From positions 310,001-374,000 of the forward strand of contig JAWKLZ010000002.1 in the NCBI GenBank assembly GCA_041392475.1: a DNA stretch of 64,000 bases. The letters are read 5' to 3'. The notes under the pieces are model-generated. The model ran no database searches and had not been told where the DNA came from. It was given only the letters and a program-made list of their open reading frames with translations. This DNA comes from Chitinophagales bacterium. GTDB lineage: Bacteria; Bacteroidota; Bacteroidia; Chitinophagales; UBA2359. Shown piece by piece: positions 8,083 through 16,555 of this stretch (the stretch's first letter is position 1; the number at the start of each line of letters is the position of its first letter). The translations under genes and the position numbers were made by a program.

Positions 8083-9432
8083 ATGAAAAACTTAAATTTA
8101 TTCTTATTAGTTGGACTTATCTTTTTTTCCACGGGAAACCTATTCTCACAAGTAACCCATACACCTTGGCAAATACATAAGGGAGGCGGGGCTATCGATT
8201 TTGATGTCAGAACAAATAAAAATGCCTATGATAGAATGGGACATGGCGACCCCAGAGCATACGAGCTCAAAAATATTCCAGCCAAAGACGATGCAGGATG
8301 GCAAGCCGCTCCAATGCGTGATGGAAAAGTCTTCTTTACAGAAACATCTACCATCCCATGTCAAGAAAAAATTGATTTCACCTATTTTCAAACCATCATT
8401 GATGTTCCCTCCAATGTCAATGTCAGTGAACTCACCATCTCCTACGATAGGGCAGATGACGGCGCACGGATTTACTTCTTCAATTCCAAAAGCCCCAATG
8501 GTCATTTCAACCCTGACGCTGATTTGAGATACAATCACCCTAACGATCTTAGAAACATCAACTTAGCAAATCAAGTTGCAGTCGGTGAAAATCGAGTAGT
8601 AATTGTTCAGTTTGATGACTGTGCTACTGGAAACAATGTGTCTGGAATCAATATTAAAGTAAATGGCGCAGAAATTAAAACTCCTCCAAAAGAAAAAAGT
8701 ACCACTAATCTCGATGGCAAAGTATTCTTCATACAAAGCAACGCTAGCAATGCAGGAGGAAGAGTGATAGACGCTGGAGACCAAAATGCAGGGAGAGTTG
8801 GCTCTAGAGTATATCTCTGGGATTTACATAGAGGAACACAACAACAATGGAAATTCATTGCTTCTGACAAAGGACCAGATGTTTACCAAATGGTATCTTT
8901 ATACCAAAATACAGGAGCAGTCAAATACTTAGATGCAGATTTCGCCGAAATGGTAAATGACGGAGGCAAAATTCAGCTTTGGTCAGACAACGGAGGAGTA
9001 GGAAACCAACAGTGGAAAGTCTCTATTAATCCCAATGGCACCTATCGTTTTGCCGTTTATCACCCCAATGCAGGAGGCAGAGTATTGGATGCAAATCCAG
9101 ACACCCAGATGAACAATGGAGGCAAAATCCACCTATGGCACGCTATGAACGGAAACAAAAATCAAGAATGGAAGCTACTACCCCTAGCGCCAGCCATCAA
9201 AATTTTATCCGCTAACTATGGGCTAGAGAAAACTCATGAGATAGCTAAGATACTTCAAGAGATGGTTGATAAGGGTGAAACGAACATTAATATAAGAAAT
9301 CATATAATAATATATCCTTACAAGTTGGCAGATCCTGCACCAGGACGACAAAAGAAGTTGAACATCACCTACTCTGTAGATGGAAAAGAGTTTACAAAAA
9401 CAGTAACAGAAGGAGGTACTCTCACATTTTAG
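8083..9432 (+). CDS. Secreted beta-trefoil lectin with DUF3395-like tail
   Basis: The protein has 449 residues with a signal peptide (residues 1-22, ending NLFSQ). Residues 25-210 form a beta-rich domain (ISYDRADDGARIYFFNS), possibly a carbohydrate-binding sandwich. Residues about 225-370 are a ricin-B-type beta-trefoil with three QxW-type motifs (QQQWKF, NQQWKV, NQEWKL) and repeated GGRV.DA and L.LW elements. The last 80 residues (ILSANYGLEKTHEIA, DPAPGRQKKLNITY, VTEGGTLTF) match the DUF3395 pattern also known from the C-terminus of eukaryotic DnaJC11-like proteins and fungal proteins. No T9SS tail is evident. It is divergent from TPR-CHAT 1 and carries leader copy 1. Confidence 0.85.
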   Translation: MKNLNLFLLVGLIFFSTGNLFSQVTHTPWQIHKGGGAIDFDVRTNKNAYDRMGHGDPRAYELKNIPAKDDAGWQAAPMRDGKVFFTETSTIPCQEKIDFTYFQTIIDVPSNVNVSELTISYDRADDGARIYFFNSKSPNGHFNPDADLRYNHPNDLRNINLANQVAVGENRVVIVQFDDCATGNNVSGINIKVNGAEIKTPPKEKSTTNLDGKVFFIQSNASNAGGRVIDAGDQNAGRVGSRVYLWDLHRGTQQQWKFIASDKGPDVYQMVSLYQNTGAVKYLDADFAEMVNDGGKIQLWSDNGGVGNQQWKVSINPNGTYRFAVYHPNAGGRVLDANPDTQMNNGGKIHLWHAMNGNKNQEWKLLPLAPAIKILSANYGLEKTHEIAKILQEMVDKGETNINIRNHIIIYPYKLADPAPGRQKKLNITYSVDGKEFTKTVTEGGTLTF

Positions 9433-9547
9433 ATCTTACTATCAAGTACATTCCAAAACTTTGTCGAATCAAGAAAAATAAAATTTTCATTGGAAAAGTT
9501 GATTCGGCAAAAGTGAAAATGTGCAATCATTAGACTTTTTGTCACAG

Positions 9548-9586
9548 TCGTCGCTATCTATTGGTAGCGGCGATTTTTGTTTTTTC
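9548..9586. terminator. Bidirectional terminator between convergent genes
   Basis: A nine-base-pair stem (TCGTCGCTA with TAGCGGCGA, one G-U) is followed on the plus strand by TTTTTGTTTTTT. It separates the convergent lectin 1 and TPR-CHAT 2 genes. Confidence 0.75.
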
Positions 9587-9587
9587 A

Positions 9588-12584
9588 CTATCCCCCCACC
9601 AAAGCAAATCCCGCCCAATCCATCGGTTCCATCATCTCATCTTCAATCAACTCCAATTTTGCCTTTCGCAAAGCAGAAGCATAACTCTCTCCCTTCAATA
9701 TGTGCCTAAACAAAGCTTGAGTCAATTGGCTCGTACTATCTTGTGGTACTTTGAAAAGTGAATAGACAATATTGGAGGCTCCTGCATACAAAAAGCCTCT
9801 ATTCAAAGCCATCATACCTTCCCCTGTCTTCAATTCTCCAATCCCACTTTCACAACTACTCAACACCACCAAATCCGCATTGAGCCTGAGGTGATAAGTT
9901 TCCGAGGTATGTAAGATATAATCATCTGTAGTACCTGACTCTTGAGTCCTCGCTCCTGACTCCTCTGGGGCCAAATGAATACCCGAAAGTATATTGTTAC
10001 CTGCCTCCTTCAAGAAACCATGTGTGGAAATCAGTACATATTTGTAGTCTCCAATATACTGCTGCAAATTTTTCTTATTGGCTTGGTCGTAAAACAGTGC
10101 AATCGCTTCTTTTCCCTGTTGTTCAAAGAGTTCGTAAACCTCTTTTACCTCCAGCTCTGTTTCCTCCAAATCCACCAATGCGGCATCGACACTGCCTGAT
10201 GACTTCAATATTCTTCGCCTATTTTTTTCTTTTTGATTTCCATCACTTTTGACCACATAACCTTGCTTCTTCAAATTATTCCTTTCTTTGGAGGGATGAA
10301 GCGAAGTTGAATCATTTTCGCCTCCAAACTGAATGGGTGCAAATCCAAAAAAGCTATCTGCTTGACTTTCCATTTGCTGTTGTCTTTGGTGACTGTGCAA
10401 AAGCAAAGTAGCGGAATAATGGTAGCTAATATCAAAATCCCGAATCAAATAGGATAGTTTTTCAAAGTTCTCAAAATCTGTGATTTGGTGTTGGTTGAGT
10501 AGTACATCGAAAGGCAAATAGTAGAGTTCCCCATGCGGGATGATGATGAGTTTGTTTGCTGATTGGAGGAAAGACCAGACAGGCCGAAGCAGTGACTCAA
10601 AGAGTTGTGTAGAACATTGGATAAAGTTTTCAATATGCCCTAATTGAATGGCATTTTGTAGTTTTTCGATGCTTTTTGAAAAATCCTTTGGTTTGGAGAC
10701 TTTGACGATTTTGTATTCATTGGAGGTAATAACGAAGATGTAGATTTGTTCTTCGGCAATGTGGTAGGAAAGAATGGCTGAACGGCTATATTGCTGAGTG
10801 GCTGAATTGTTGGGTCGTTTTTTCCCATTTGTTGCCCACAGATTCATTTGTGGGGTGGTTTGTGCGCTAAGATACAATTGCAGGTCTTGAACAGTAGCAG
10901 TTGAAACGGAGTATTTCAATTGATAGTATTCAGGATACTCTTTTTCAAACCATGCAATAAGTTGGTCATAAACTTGCCTTTGTTGGAGGTATTCCTTTTG
11001 GATTGCAGAGAACAAATCTTCATTTTTTTTATCGCCTTTTGCTTCCTCCATATTCATGCGATTGTCCAAGTCGCTGAGTTTTTTTACTATATTTTTTTCT
11101 CTTTCGAGGAGCTTATTCGGGATGTTGGCAATAGTTTTGGCTTCATTGTCTTTGAGGTTAGAGAGTAATAAAACTGCTTTGCACTGCTCGGAAAAATCAA
11201 AGGTCAATGATTTAATCTCTTTGGAAGTGTAAGGGATGTGGGTAAACTCTGGGTATTGAGGAATAACGGACAGTGTTTCATACAGTTCTGAAATCTCTAC
11301 ACCTCTTTCAATGGCAAAGTCATACAGTTCGGCAGCATTTTTAATCAAAACATGTTTAGATCCTTCCATTTTGTGGCTTTGTCGCTGATAGGCAATAAAT
11401 TCAGCAATCACTATGGCTGCCTCCAAGCTAGCTTGCAAATCTTTGGGATTTTTGGTTTGCTCCCTATATTTTTTTGAAAATACATCTACCTTAGTCTCAA
11501 ATAGGTATCGAAAAATATTTAATTTTTGGTAATTGTATGTTTTAGAAATAGCTGGGTTTTGATAAAAATTGGAGTCAGAAAAATTGGGATTAAGCAGTAT
11601 CAAACCCTGTTGAAGGTACTCTAAGGCTAAGTCGTAATTCTCTTTATATGCGTAGCATCTCCCAATATTCAAAAAACTACGGGCAAGCTCTGCATTTTGG
11701 TCACCAAAAAGCTCCCTACTTATCTCCAAGACTTCATGAAAGTAAGCAATTGCTTGGTCATATTCTCCTGTATTAAACAGGCATATACCTATTCCTTCTA
11801 TACTCAATACTACATCAGGATGCTGCCTACCCAGAATCTTCTTTTTGATTCTTATTGATTCTTGATAATGAGGAAGTGCGTTTGCATAATCCGCCTTGGT
11901 TAAGTAGGTACGGGCAAGATAGTGGTGAGCGGATGCTATGGTAGGGTGTTCAGAAGGATAAATTTTTCTTTTGATGTCCAATGATTTTTTACAATGAATA
12001 ATGCCAAGTTTATAATCTCCTTTTCTGCCTAAACACATGCCTAAATTCCCCAATACACTTGCCACAAATCCGTCTTCATTTCCGTGGTATTTCTGATGAA
12101 TCCTCAATGCTTCTTGGTAGTGAAGAACACTTAGGTCAAAGTCTTCGAGATCAGAATAAATTCCTGCAATGTTGTTGTTCACTAAAGCCATCTGAGGATG
12201 AATCTCAAAATCAGATCTCCAAATAGACAATGCCTTTTGAAAGAAAACGAGAGCTTCCTCAGAGTTGCGAAAGATGTCATGACAAAGCCCCATGCTGTTC
12301 AGGCAATTAAGTGTAATAGGATGACGTTCTCCAAAGTGTATTTCACTCATTTTAAGAACACCTTCCATATACGTTACTGCTTGCTCGTATTTCCCTATGT
12401 GACAGTAAATTTTCGCTATGTTATTGCCTACTGCTATCAAGTCTTTCCATGCGCCCCATTTTTCGTAGAGTGTACTTGCTTGCTTCGATAGTTTCATCGA
12501 CTTCTCATATTTTGCTTGCGTAAACAAAGTTTCTGATTCCTCAAAATATTTTTCAGCAAGCCTAATATCAGTTTCTTTGGACAT
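9588..12584 (-). CDS. TPR-CHAT caspase-like protein 2
   Basis: I place the start at the internal Met of MSKETDIRLAEKYFEES, matching the paralogues; a Met six codons upstream is possible. This gives 998 residues with about eight TPRs (residues 40-370), a helical linker and a C-terminal CHAT domain. The dyad is His about 855 (ISTHGFLKE) and Cys about 911 (LSSCESGIGEL). Compared with protein 1, the segment between His and Cys is longer, with a Ser/Glu/Thr-rich insert (EESGARTQESGTT). It converges with lectin 1 and is divergent from the 174-residue lectin at 12804. Its N-terminal TPR half diverges much more from the paralogues than the CHAT domain does. Confidence 0.93.
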   Translation of the reverse strand: MSKETDIRLAEKYFEESETLFTQAKYEKSMKLSKQASTLYEKWGAWKDLIAVGNNIAKIYCHIGKYEQAVTYMEGVLKMSEIHFGERHPITLNCLNSMGLCHDIFRNSEEALVFFQKALSIWRSDFEIHPQMALVNNNIAGIYSDLEDFDLSVLHYQEALRIHQKYHGNEDGFVASVLGNLGMCLGRKGDYKLGIIHCKKSLDIKRKIYPSEHPTIASAHHYLARTYLTKADYANALPHYQESIRIKKKILGRQHPDVVLSIEGIGICLFNTGEYDQAIAYFHEVLEISRELFGDQNAELARSFLNIGRCYAYKENYDLALEYLQQGLILLNPNFSDSNFYQNPAISKTYNYQKLNIFRYLFETKVDVFSKKYREQTKNPKDLQASLEAAIVIAEFIAYQRQSHKMEGSKHVLIKNAAELYDFAIERGVEISELYETLSVIPQYPEFTHIPYTSKEIKSLTFDFSEQCKAVLLLSNLKDNEAKTIANIPNKLLEREKNIVKKLSDLDNRMNMEEAKGDKKNEDLFSAIQKEYLQQRQVYDQLIAWFEKEYPEYYQLKYSVSTATVQDLQLYLSAQTTPQMNLWATNGKKRPNNSATQQYSRSAILSYHIAEEQIYIFVITSNEYKIVKVSKPKDFSKSIEKLQNAIQLGHIENFIQCSTQLFESLLRPVWSFLQSANKLIIIPHGELYYLPFDVLLNQHQITDFENFEKLSYLIRDFDISYHYSATLLLHSHQRQQQMESQADSFFGFAPIQFGGENDSTSLHPSKERNNLKKQGYVVKSDGNQKEKNRRRILKSSGSVDAALVDLEETELEVKEVYELFEQQGKEAIALFYDQANKKNLQQYIGDYKYVLISTHGFLKEAGNNILSGIHLAPEESGARTQESGTTDDYILHTSETYHLRLNADLVVLSSCESGIGELKTGEGMMALNRGFLYAGASNIVYSLFKVPQDSTSQLTQALFRHILKGESYASALRKAKLELIEDEMMEPMDWAGFALVGG
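10835..10854. repeat. Palindrome inserted in frame in TPR-CHAT 2
   Basis: CCCACAGATT and its partner CATTTGTGGG form an imperfect palindrome. It encodes part of NLWATNG at the TPR/CHAT junction, equivalent to the palindrome at 5764-5783 in TPR-CHAT 1. Confidence 0.55.
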
Positions 12585-12622
12585 GGTATAAAGTTCCTTC
12601 ATAGGTATTTATAAATAAAAAT

Positions 12623-12630
12623 CAAATATA
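12623..12630 (-). promoter_or_regulatory. Probable -7 element of TPR-CHAT 2
   Basis: The minus strand reads TATATTTG, a match to TAnnTTTG, 39 bases before the chosen start codon. No clear -33 element was found. Confidence 0.4.
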
Positions 12631-12706
12631 CCCAATTTCTACAAAATGATTTTTCAAAAAAATAAAAAAAATTTTCCTCCAACCTTACAATCCGAAAACC
12701 TCCAAA

Positions 12707-12775
12707 CGTCTAACCAAAGCGAATTCAAAAACTGGATTCGGGAGTTAGCCGAAAATCCTCTAAACAGAGTAGGCA
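12707..12775 (+). promoter_or_regulatory. Shared 5' leader element, copy 2
   Basis: Blocks CGTCTAACC (12707-12715) and TTAGCCGAAAATCC to AGAGTAGGCA (12745-12775) are conserved. CTAAC can pair with GTTAG, CGAAT with ATTCG, and CCTCT with AGAG-ta-GG around an AAAC loop. The sequence is almost identical to copy 3, including flanks, and only the core blocks match copy 1. Confidence 0.55.
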
Positions 12776-12803
12776 GATCTTTTAACATTAAACCTTATTT
12801 CAG

Positions 12804-13328
12804 ATGAAAAACTTCATTTTATCTATTCTCGTATTGTTTTTTTCTTTTGAAGCCTATGCTCAAACGCAAGCCTTTGATGGCTGGTATCGCTTAAAAACAC
12901 AGTTCCAAGGCGAAGGCAAATGCCTCGAAGGCAACCAAGCTACTTCTGAATATCATGGCGGCAATGCATTTATGGACAACTGCCAAAACGTAAGCGGACA
13001 GTTGTGGAAAATCGAAGATGCGGGTAATGGCTACTACCGCCTCAAAACTCAATTCCGTGGCGAGTTGGAATCTTTGGAAGGCAATCAAGCAGATTCTAAA
13101 TATCATGGTGGCAATGCCTTCATGGACAAACAACAAAATGTATCTGGTCAGTTGTGGAAAATCGAAGATGCAGGCAATGGTTACTATCGTTTGAAAACCA
13201 TGTTCCGTGGCGAGGGCGAATGTTTAGAAGGAAACCAAGCAGACTCTAAGTATCACGATGGAAACGCATTCATGGACAAATGCCAAAACGTGTCGGGGCA
13301 ATTGTGGAAATTGGAGAAGGTAAAATAA
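12804..13328 (+). CDS. Small secreted lectin of three trefoil repeats
   Basis: The protein has 174 residues. The signal peptide (1-20) ends EAYAQ. The mature part is exactly three repeats of about 50 residues of the form (G)YYRLKTxFRGE.. LEGNQ.. GNAFMD..QNVSGQLWKIE, a ricin-B-like beta-trefoil with QLW in each lobe. Repeats 1 and 3 each contain two Cys (CLEGNQ and the Cys after MDN/MDK), while repeat 2 has lost both (SLEGNQ, DKQQ). This suggests the two residues form an intra-repeat disulphide. No sorting tail is seen, so it is probably released to the periplasm or beyond. It is divergent from TPR-CHAT 2 and converges on TPR-CHAT 3. Its N-terminal half is near-identical to the gene at 16556. 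Confidence 0.88.
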   Translation: MKNFILSILVLFFSFEAYAQTQAFDGWYRLKTQFQGEGKCLEGNQATSEYHGGNAFMDNCQNVSGQLWKIEDAGNGYYRLKTQFRGELESLEGNQADSKYHGGNAFMDKQQNVSGQLWKIEDAGNGYYRLKTMFRGEGECLEGNQADSKYHDGNAFMDKCQNVSGQLWKLEKVK

Positions 13329-13350
13329 ACAAGATATAATTTAACAAAAA

Positions 13351-13385
13351 AAGCGATGTCTGTAAAAGGGCATCGCCTTTTTTTA
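13351..13385. terminator. Bidirectional terminator
   Basis: GCGATG (13353-13358) pairs with CATCGC (13371-13376). The stem is flanked by an A-run before and a T-run after, so it can serve both the lectin gene and the convergent TPR-CHAT 3 gene. Confidence 0.85.
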
Positions 13386-13404
13386 TTAAGAATTTGAAGC
13401 TTCA

Positions 13405-16305
13405 CTAAGTTCCCACCAAAGCAAATCCCGCCCAATCCATCGGTTCCATCATACTATCTGCTATCAACTCCAATTTCGCCTTGCGTAGGGCAGAAGCATA
13501 ACTATCTCCCTTCAATATGTACCGAAACAAAGCTTGAGTCAATCGGCTTGTACTGTCTTGTGGTACTTTGAAAAGCGAATAGACAATATTGGAGGCTCCA
13601 GCATACAAAAAGCCTCTATTCAAAGCCATCATACCTTCCCCTGTCTTCAATTCTCCAATCCCACTTTCACAACTACTCAACACCACCAAATCTGCATTGA
13701 GATTGAGGTGATAGGTTTCAGAAGTATGGAGACGGTAATTGTCTGATTGACTATCCGATTCTGTCAACTTTTCACCGTCCGTTGCCTGCCGTTTTTGTGG
13801 CGCAAGATGAATCCCCGACAAAGTGTTCCTGTCCGTTTCCTGCAAAAAACCATGCGTAGAAATCAACACATACTTGTAACCTCCAATGTATTGCTGCAAA
13901 TTTTTCTTGTTGGCTTGGTCATAAAAAAGCGCAATCGCTTCTTTGCCTTGTTCCTCAAAGAGTTGATACACCTCTTTTACTTCTGCCTCAGTTTCTTCTA
14001 AATCCTGCAATGCTGTTTGGTCATTACCCGATGACTTCAATATTTGTCTTCTATGATGTTTTTGCTGACCACCACTTTTGACAACATAACCTTCTTTTTT
14101 GTCGGCGACATTTGTCTCTCCAAACTGAATGGGAGCTAATCCAAAAAAACTATCTGTTAGTTTGCTCGTTTGCTCTTGCTTTCGGTGGCTGTGCAAGAGC
14201 ATGGTAGCAGAATAGTGGTAACTGATATCAAAATCTCGAATCAAATATGGTAGGTTTTCAAAATTTTTGACATCTGTGATTTGATGTTGATTGAGCAGGA
14301 CATCAAAAGGCACATAATACAGTTCACCATGCGGGATGATGATGAGTTTACTGGTTTTTTGAAGGAAATCCCAAATAGGTTTTAGTAGCAAATCAAAAAG
14401 TTGAGTCGCACACTCTACAAAATATTGAATATGCCCCAACTGAATCGCATTTTGTAGTTTTTCGATGCTATCAGAGAAGTTTTCGGGTTTGGGAATCGTA
14501 GCGATTTGGTAATCATTCGAGGCGATGGCGAAAATGTATATTTGCTTGTCAGCGATGTGGTAAGAAATAAGAGCGGTTTGCTTTTTTGTCTCAAGTAAAC
14601 TTTGAAGGTCTTGAATGGAAGCTGTTGAAACATCGTATTTCAATTGGTGGTATTTGGGATAATCGGTTTCAAACTGTGCAATGAGTTGGTCGTAGTTTTG
14701 TTTTTGGTGGAAATACTCGCTTTGAAGTTGTGAAAGTATAGTTTCGTCTTTTTCGTCGCCTTTTGCCTCTTGTTGGGCAATGTCATTATTCAAATCGTTA
14801 AGTCTTTTTTGGAGTGCTTTCTCTTTCTCCAAAAGGTCAGCAGGAATCTTGGCTGCTGCTTTGGCTTCATTGTCTTTCAAGTTAGAAAGTAGCAAGGTAG
14901 CTTTGCATTGCTCAGAAAAATCGAAAGTCAAGTTTTTAACATCTTTAGCATTCGAAGGAATATTGGTAAATACTGAATATTGAGGAATGGTAGGCGATGA
15001 TTGATATAAAACATACGTTTCCATAGCAACCTCTATTGCTATATTATAATTATATGAAGCCTCTTCGGCTAAAGTGTGTTTAGCCCCTTCTGTTTTATAT
15101 TGTTTGCGTAAATCGGCAATAAAATCACAGGCAGTTATTGCGGTAGCCAAAGCTGCCTGTAAATCTTTAGGGTTTTGGCCTTGTTCTTGGTATAATTTCA
15201 GCAAAATATTGCTTTTTTCTGAATAGAGTATGCTCAAGGTACCTGGATTGACATATTTAAAATCTTTAGGGTTTTGATAGATGTTTGCATCTTGAAAATC
15301 TGTATTCAATACTATCAGCCCTTTTTGAAAATAGTTTAATGCTTGCTCATAGTCTTTTTTCCCTTCATGACAATTGCCAATATTCAAATAAAGAGTAGCT
15401 AATTCTGAAGATTGTTTTCCATAATGAATGATTTTGATGTCTATAGCTTGCTGCAAATATTGAACCCCCAAATCAAAATCTTTGGTGTTGTGGTAACAAA
15501 TGCCTATTCCCTCCAAGCTTTTTGCCACATCAGAGTGATTATTTCCTAAAAATTTTCTTCTATTTTTTAATGCTTCCTTAAGATAGATAATGGCTTTAAG
15601 ATAGTCTTTCTTTCTCCAATAGGCTATTCCAAGTATATGTAAAGAAAAAGCTATTGCAGGATGGTCTGCGGCATAAATTTTTTTATTAATTACAAGTGCT
15701 TCTTCGCTGTAACGAATAGCTGTATCATACATACCTTTCTGGGAATAAATGCTCCCTAAATTATCTAAAATACCAGCAGTAAAAAAATCTTCATTTCCAT
15801 GGCTTTCCCTTCTAATTTTTAATGCCTCCTGAAAATAAAAGATACCTAAATCATAATCCGTTTGGAGTAAATAGCATATACCAATATTGTTATAGCTAAA
15901 TGCAAGAATAGGATTTTTTTCATCACCGTATTTTTTCTTGCGTAGGGCAAGTGCTTTTTGATAATATTTTAAAGCCGTTTTATTGTCACCGAGGTATTGA
16001 TAATGTATCCCAATATTGTGAATGCTTGACGCAGTGATATAGGAGTCTTTTCCAAAATATTGTTCTGCTACCTTTAAAATGTTTTGTAAGAAAGCTATTC
16101 CTTGTTCATATTCTCCTATATCTCTATAAACAAGCCCTATTTTATTCCCAACTTCAACCCATTTTTCCCATAACTCCCATTTTTCATAGATTACAATCGC
16201 TTGCTTCAAGAGTTTTATAGATTCTTCGTATTTGGCTTGCTTGCTCAAGGTTTGTGCTTCCTCGAAAAACTGTTCAGCAAGGTTAAGGTCAGTTTGTTTG
16301 GACAT
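13405..16305 (-). CDS. TPR-CHAT caspase-like protein 3
   Basis: The protein has 966 residues and starts MSKQTDLNLAEQFFEEA. About eight TPRs (residues 40-370) are followed by a helical linker and a CHAT domain with His about 818 (ISTHGFLQE) and Cys about 879 (LSSCESGIGEL). The His-Cys spacing is the longest of the three because of an insert rich in Gln, Ser and Asp (RQATDGEKLTESDSQSDN). It lacks the palindrome-encoded linker found in the two paralogues. The CHAT domain is close to that of protein 2, as are the neighbouring lectin gene and leader, so the third cassette is probably a duplicate of the second. The -7 region reads TATCTTCG on the minus strand near 16372. Confidence 0.93.
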   Translation of the reverse strand: MSKQTDLNLAEQFFEEAQTLSKQAKYEESIKLLKQAIVIYEKWELWEKWVEVGNKIGLVYRDIGEYEQGIAFLQNILKVAEQYFGKDSYITASSIHNIGIHYQYLGDNKTALKYYQKALALRKKKYGDEKNPILAFSYNNIGICYLLQTDYDLGIFYFQEALKIRRESHGNEDFFTAGILDNLGSIYSQKGMYDTAIRYSEEALVINKKIYAADHPAIAFSLHILGIAYWRKKDYLKAIIYLKEALKNRRKFLGNNHSDVAKSLEGIGICYHNTKDFDLGVQYLQQAIDIKIIHYGKQSSELATLYLNIGNCHEGKKDYEQALNYFQKGLIVLNTDFQDANIYQNPKDFKYVNPGTLSILYSEKSNILLKLYQEQGQNPKDLQAALATAITACDFIADLRKQYKTEGAKHTLAEEASYNYNIAIEVAMETYVLYQSSPTIPQYSVFTNIPSNAKDVKNLTFDFSEQCKATLLLSNLKDNEAKAAAKIPADLLEKEKALQKRLNDLNNDIAQQEAKGDEKDETILSQLQSEYFHQKQNYDQLIAQFETDYPKYHQLKYDVSTASIQDLQSLLETKKQTALISYHIADKQIYIFAIASNDYQIATIPKPENFSDSIEKLQNAIQLGHIQYFVECATQLFDLLLKPIWDFLQKTSKLIIIPHGELYYVPFDVLLNQHQITDVKNFENLPYLIRDFDISYHYSATMLLHSHRKQEQTSKLTDSFFGLAPIQFGETNVADKKEGYVVKSGGQQKHHRRQILKSSGNDQTALQDLEETEAEVKEVYQLFEEQGKEAIALFYDQANKKNLQQYIGGYKYVLISTHGFLQETDRNTLSGIHLAPQKRQATDGEKLTESDSQSDNYRLHTSETYHLNLNADLVVLSSCESGIGELKTGEGMMALNRGFLYAGASNIVYSLFKVPQDSTSRLTQALFRYILKGDSYASALRKAKLELIADSMMEPMDWAGFALVGT

Positions 16306-16458
16306 TGTGTAGGTCTATTTCTTTCCATGTTTTAAAAAAAAAGTGGAGTTGGGCATAGAGAATTATAAAACGAAGATACCCATTTTCTGAAAAAACTTTT
16401 TTTTTCAAAAAAAACAAAAAAAATTTTCTCCAAACCTTACAATCCGAAAACCTCAAAT

Positions 16459-16527
16459 CGTCTAACCAAAGCGAATTCACAAAATGGATTCGGGAGTTAG
16501 CCGAAAATCCTCTAAACAGAGTAGGCA
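16459..16527 (+). promoter_or_regulatory. Shared 5' leader element, copy 3
   Basis: It holds the same blocks as copies 1 and 2: CGTCTAACC at 16459-16467, and TTAGCCGAAAATCC to AGAGTAGGCA at 16497-16527. It lies 28 bases before the ATG and is followed, as in copy 2, by GATCTTTTAACATTAAACC. Confidence 0.55.
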
Positions 16528-16555
16528 GATCTTTTAACATTAAACCTTATTTCAG

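Noticed and set aside
4550..16305. Type III-E CRISPR (Craspase) because of TPR-CHAT
   Set aside because: There is no gRAMP/Cas7-11 gene, no Cas1 and no CRISPR array; the TPR arrangement is the generic kinesin-light-chain type.
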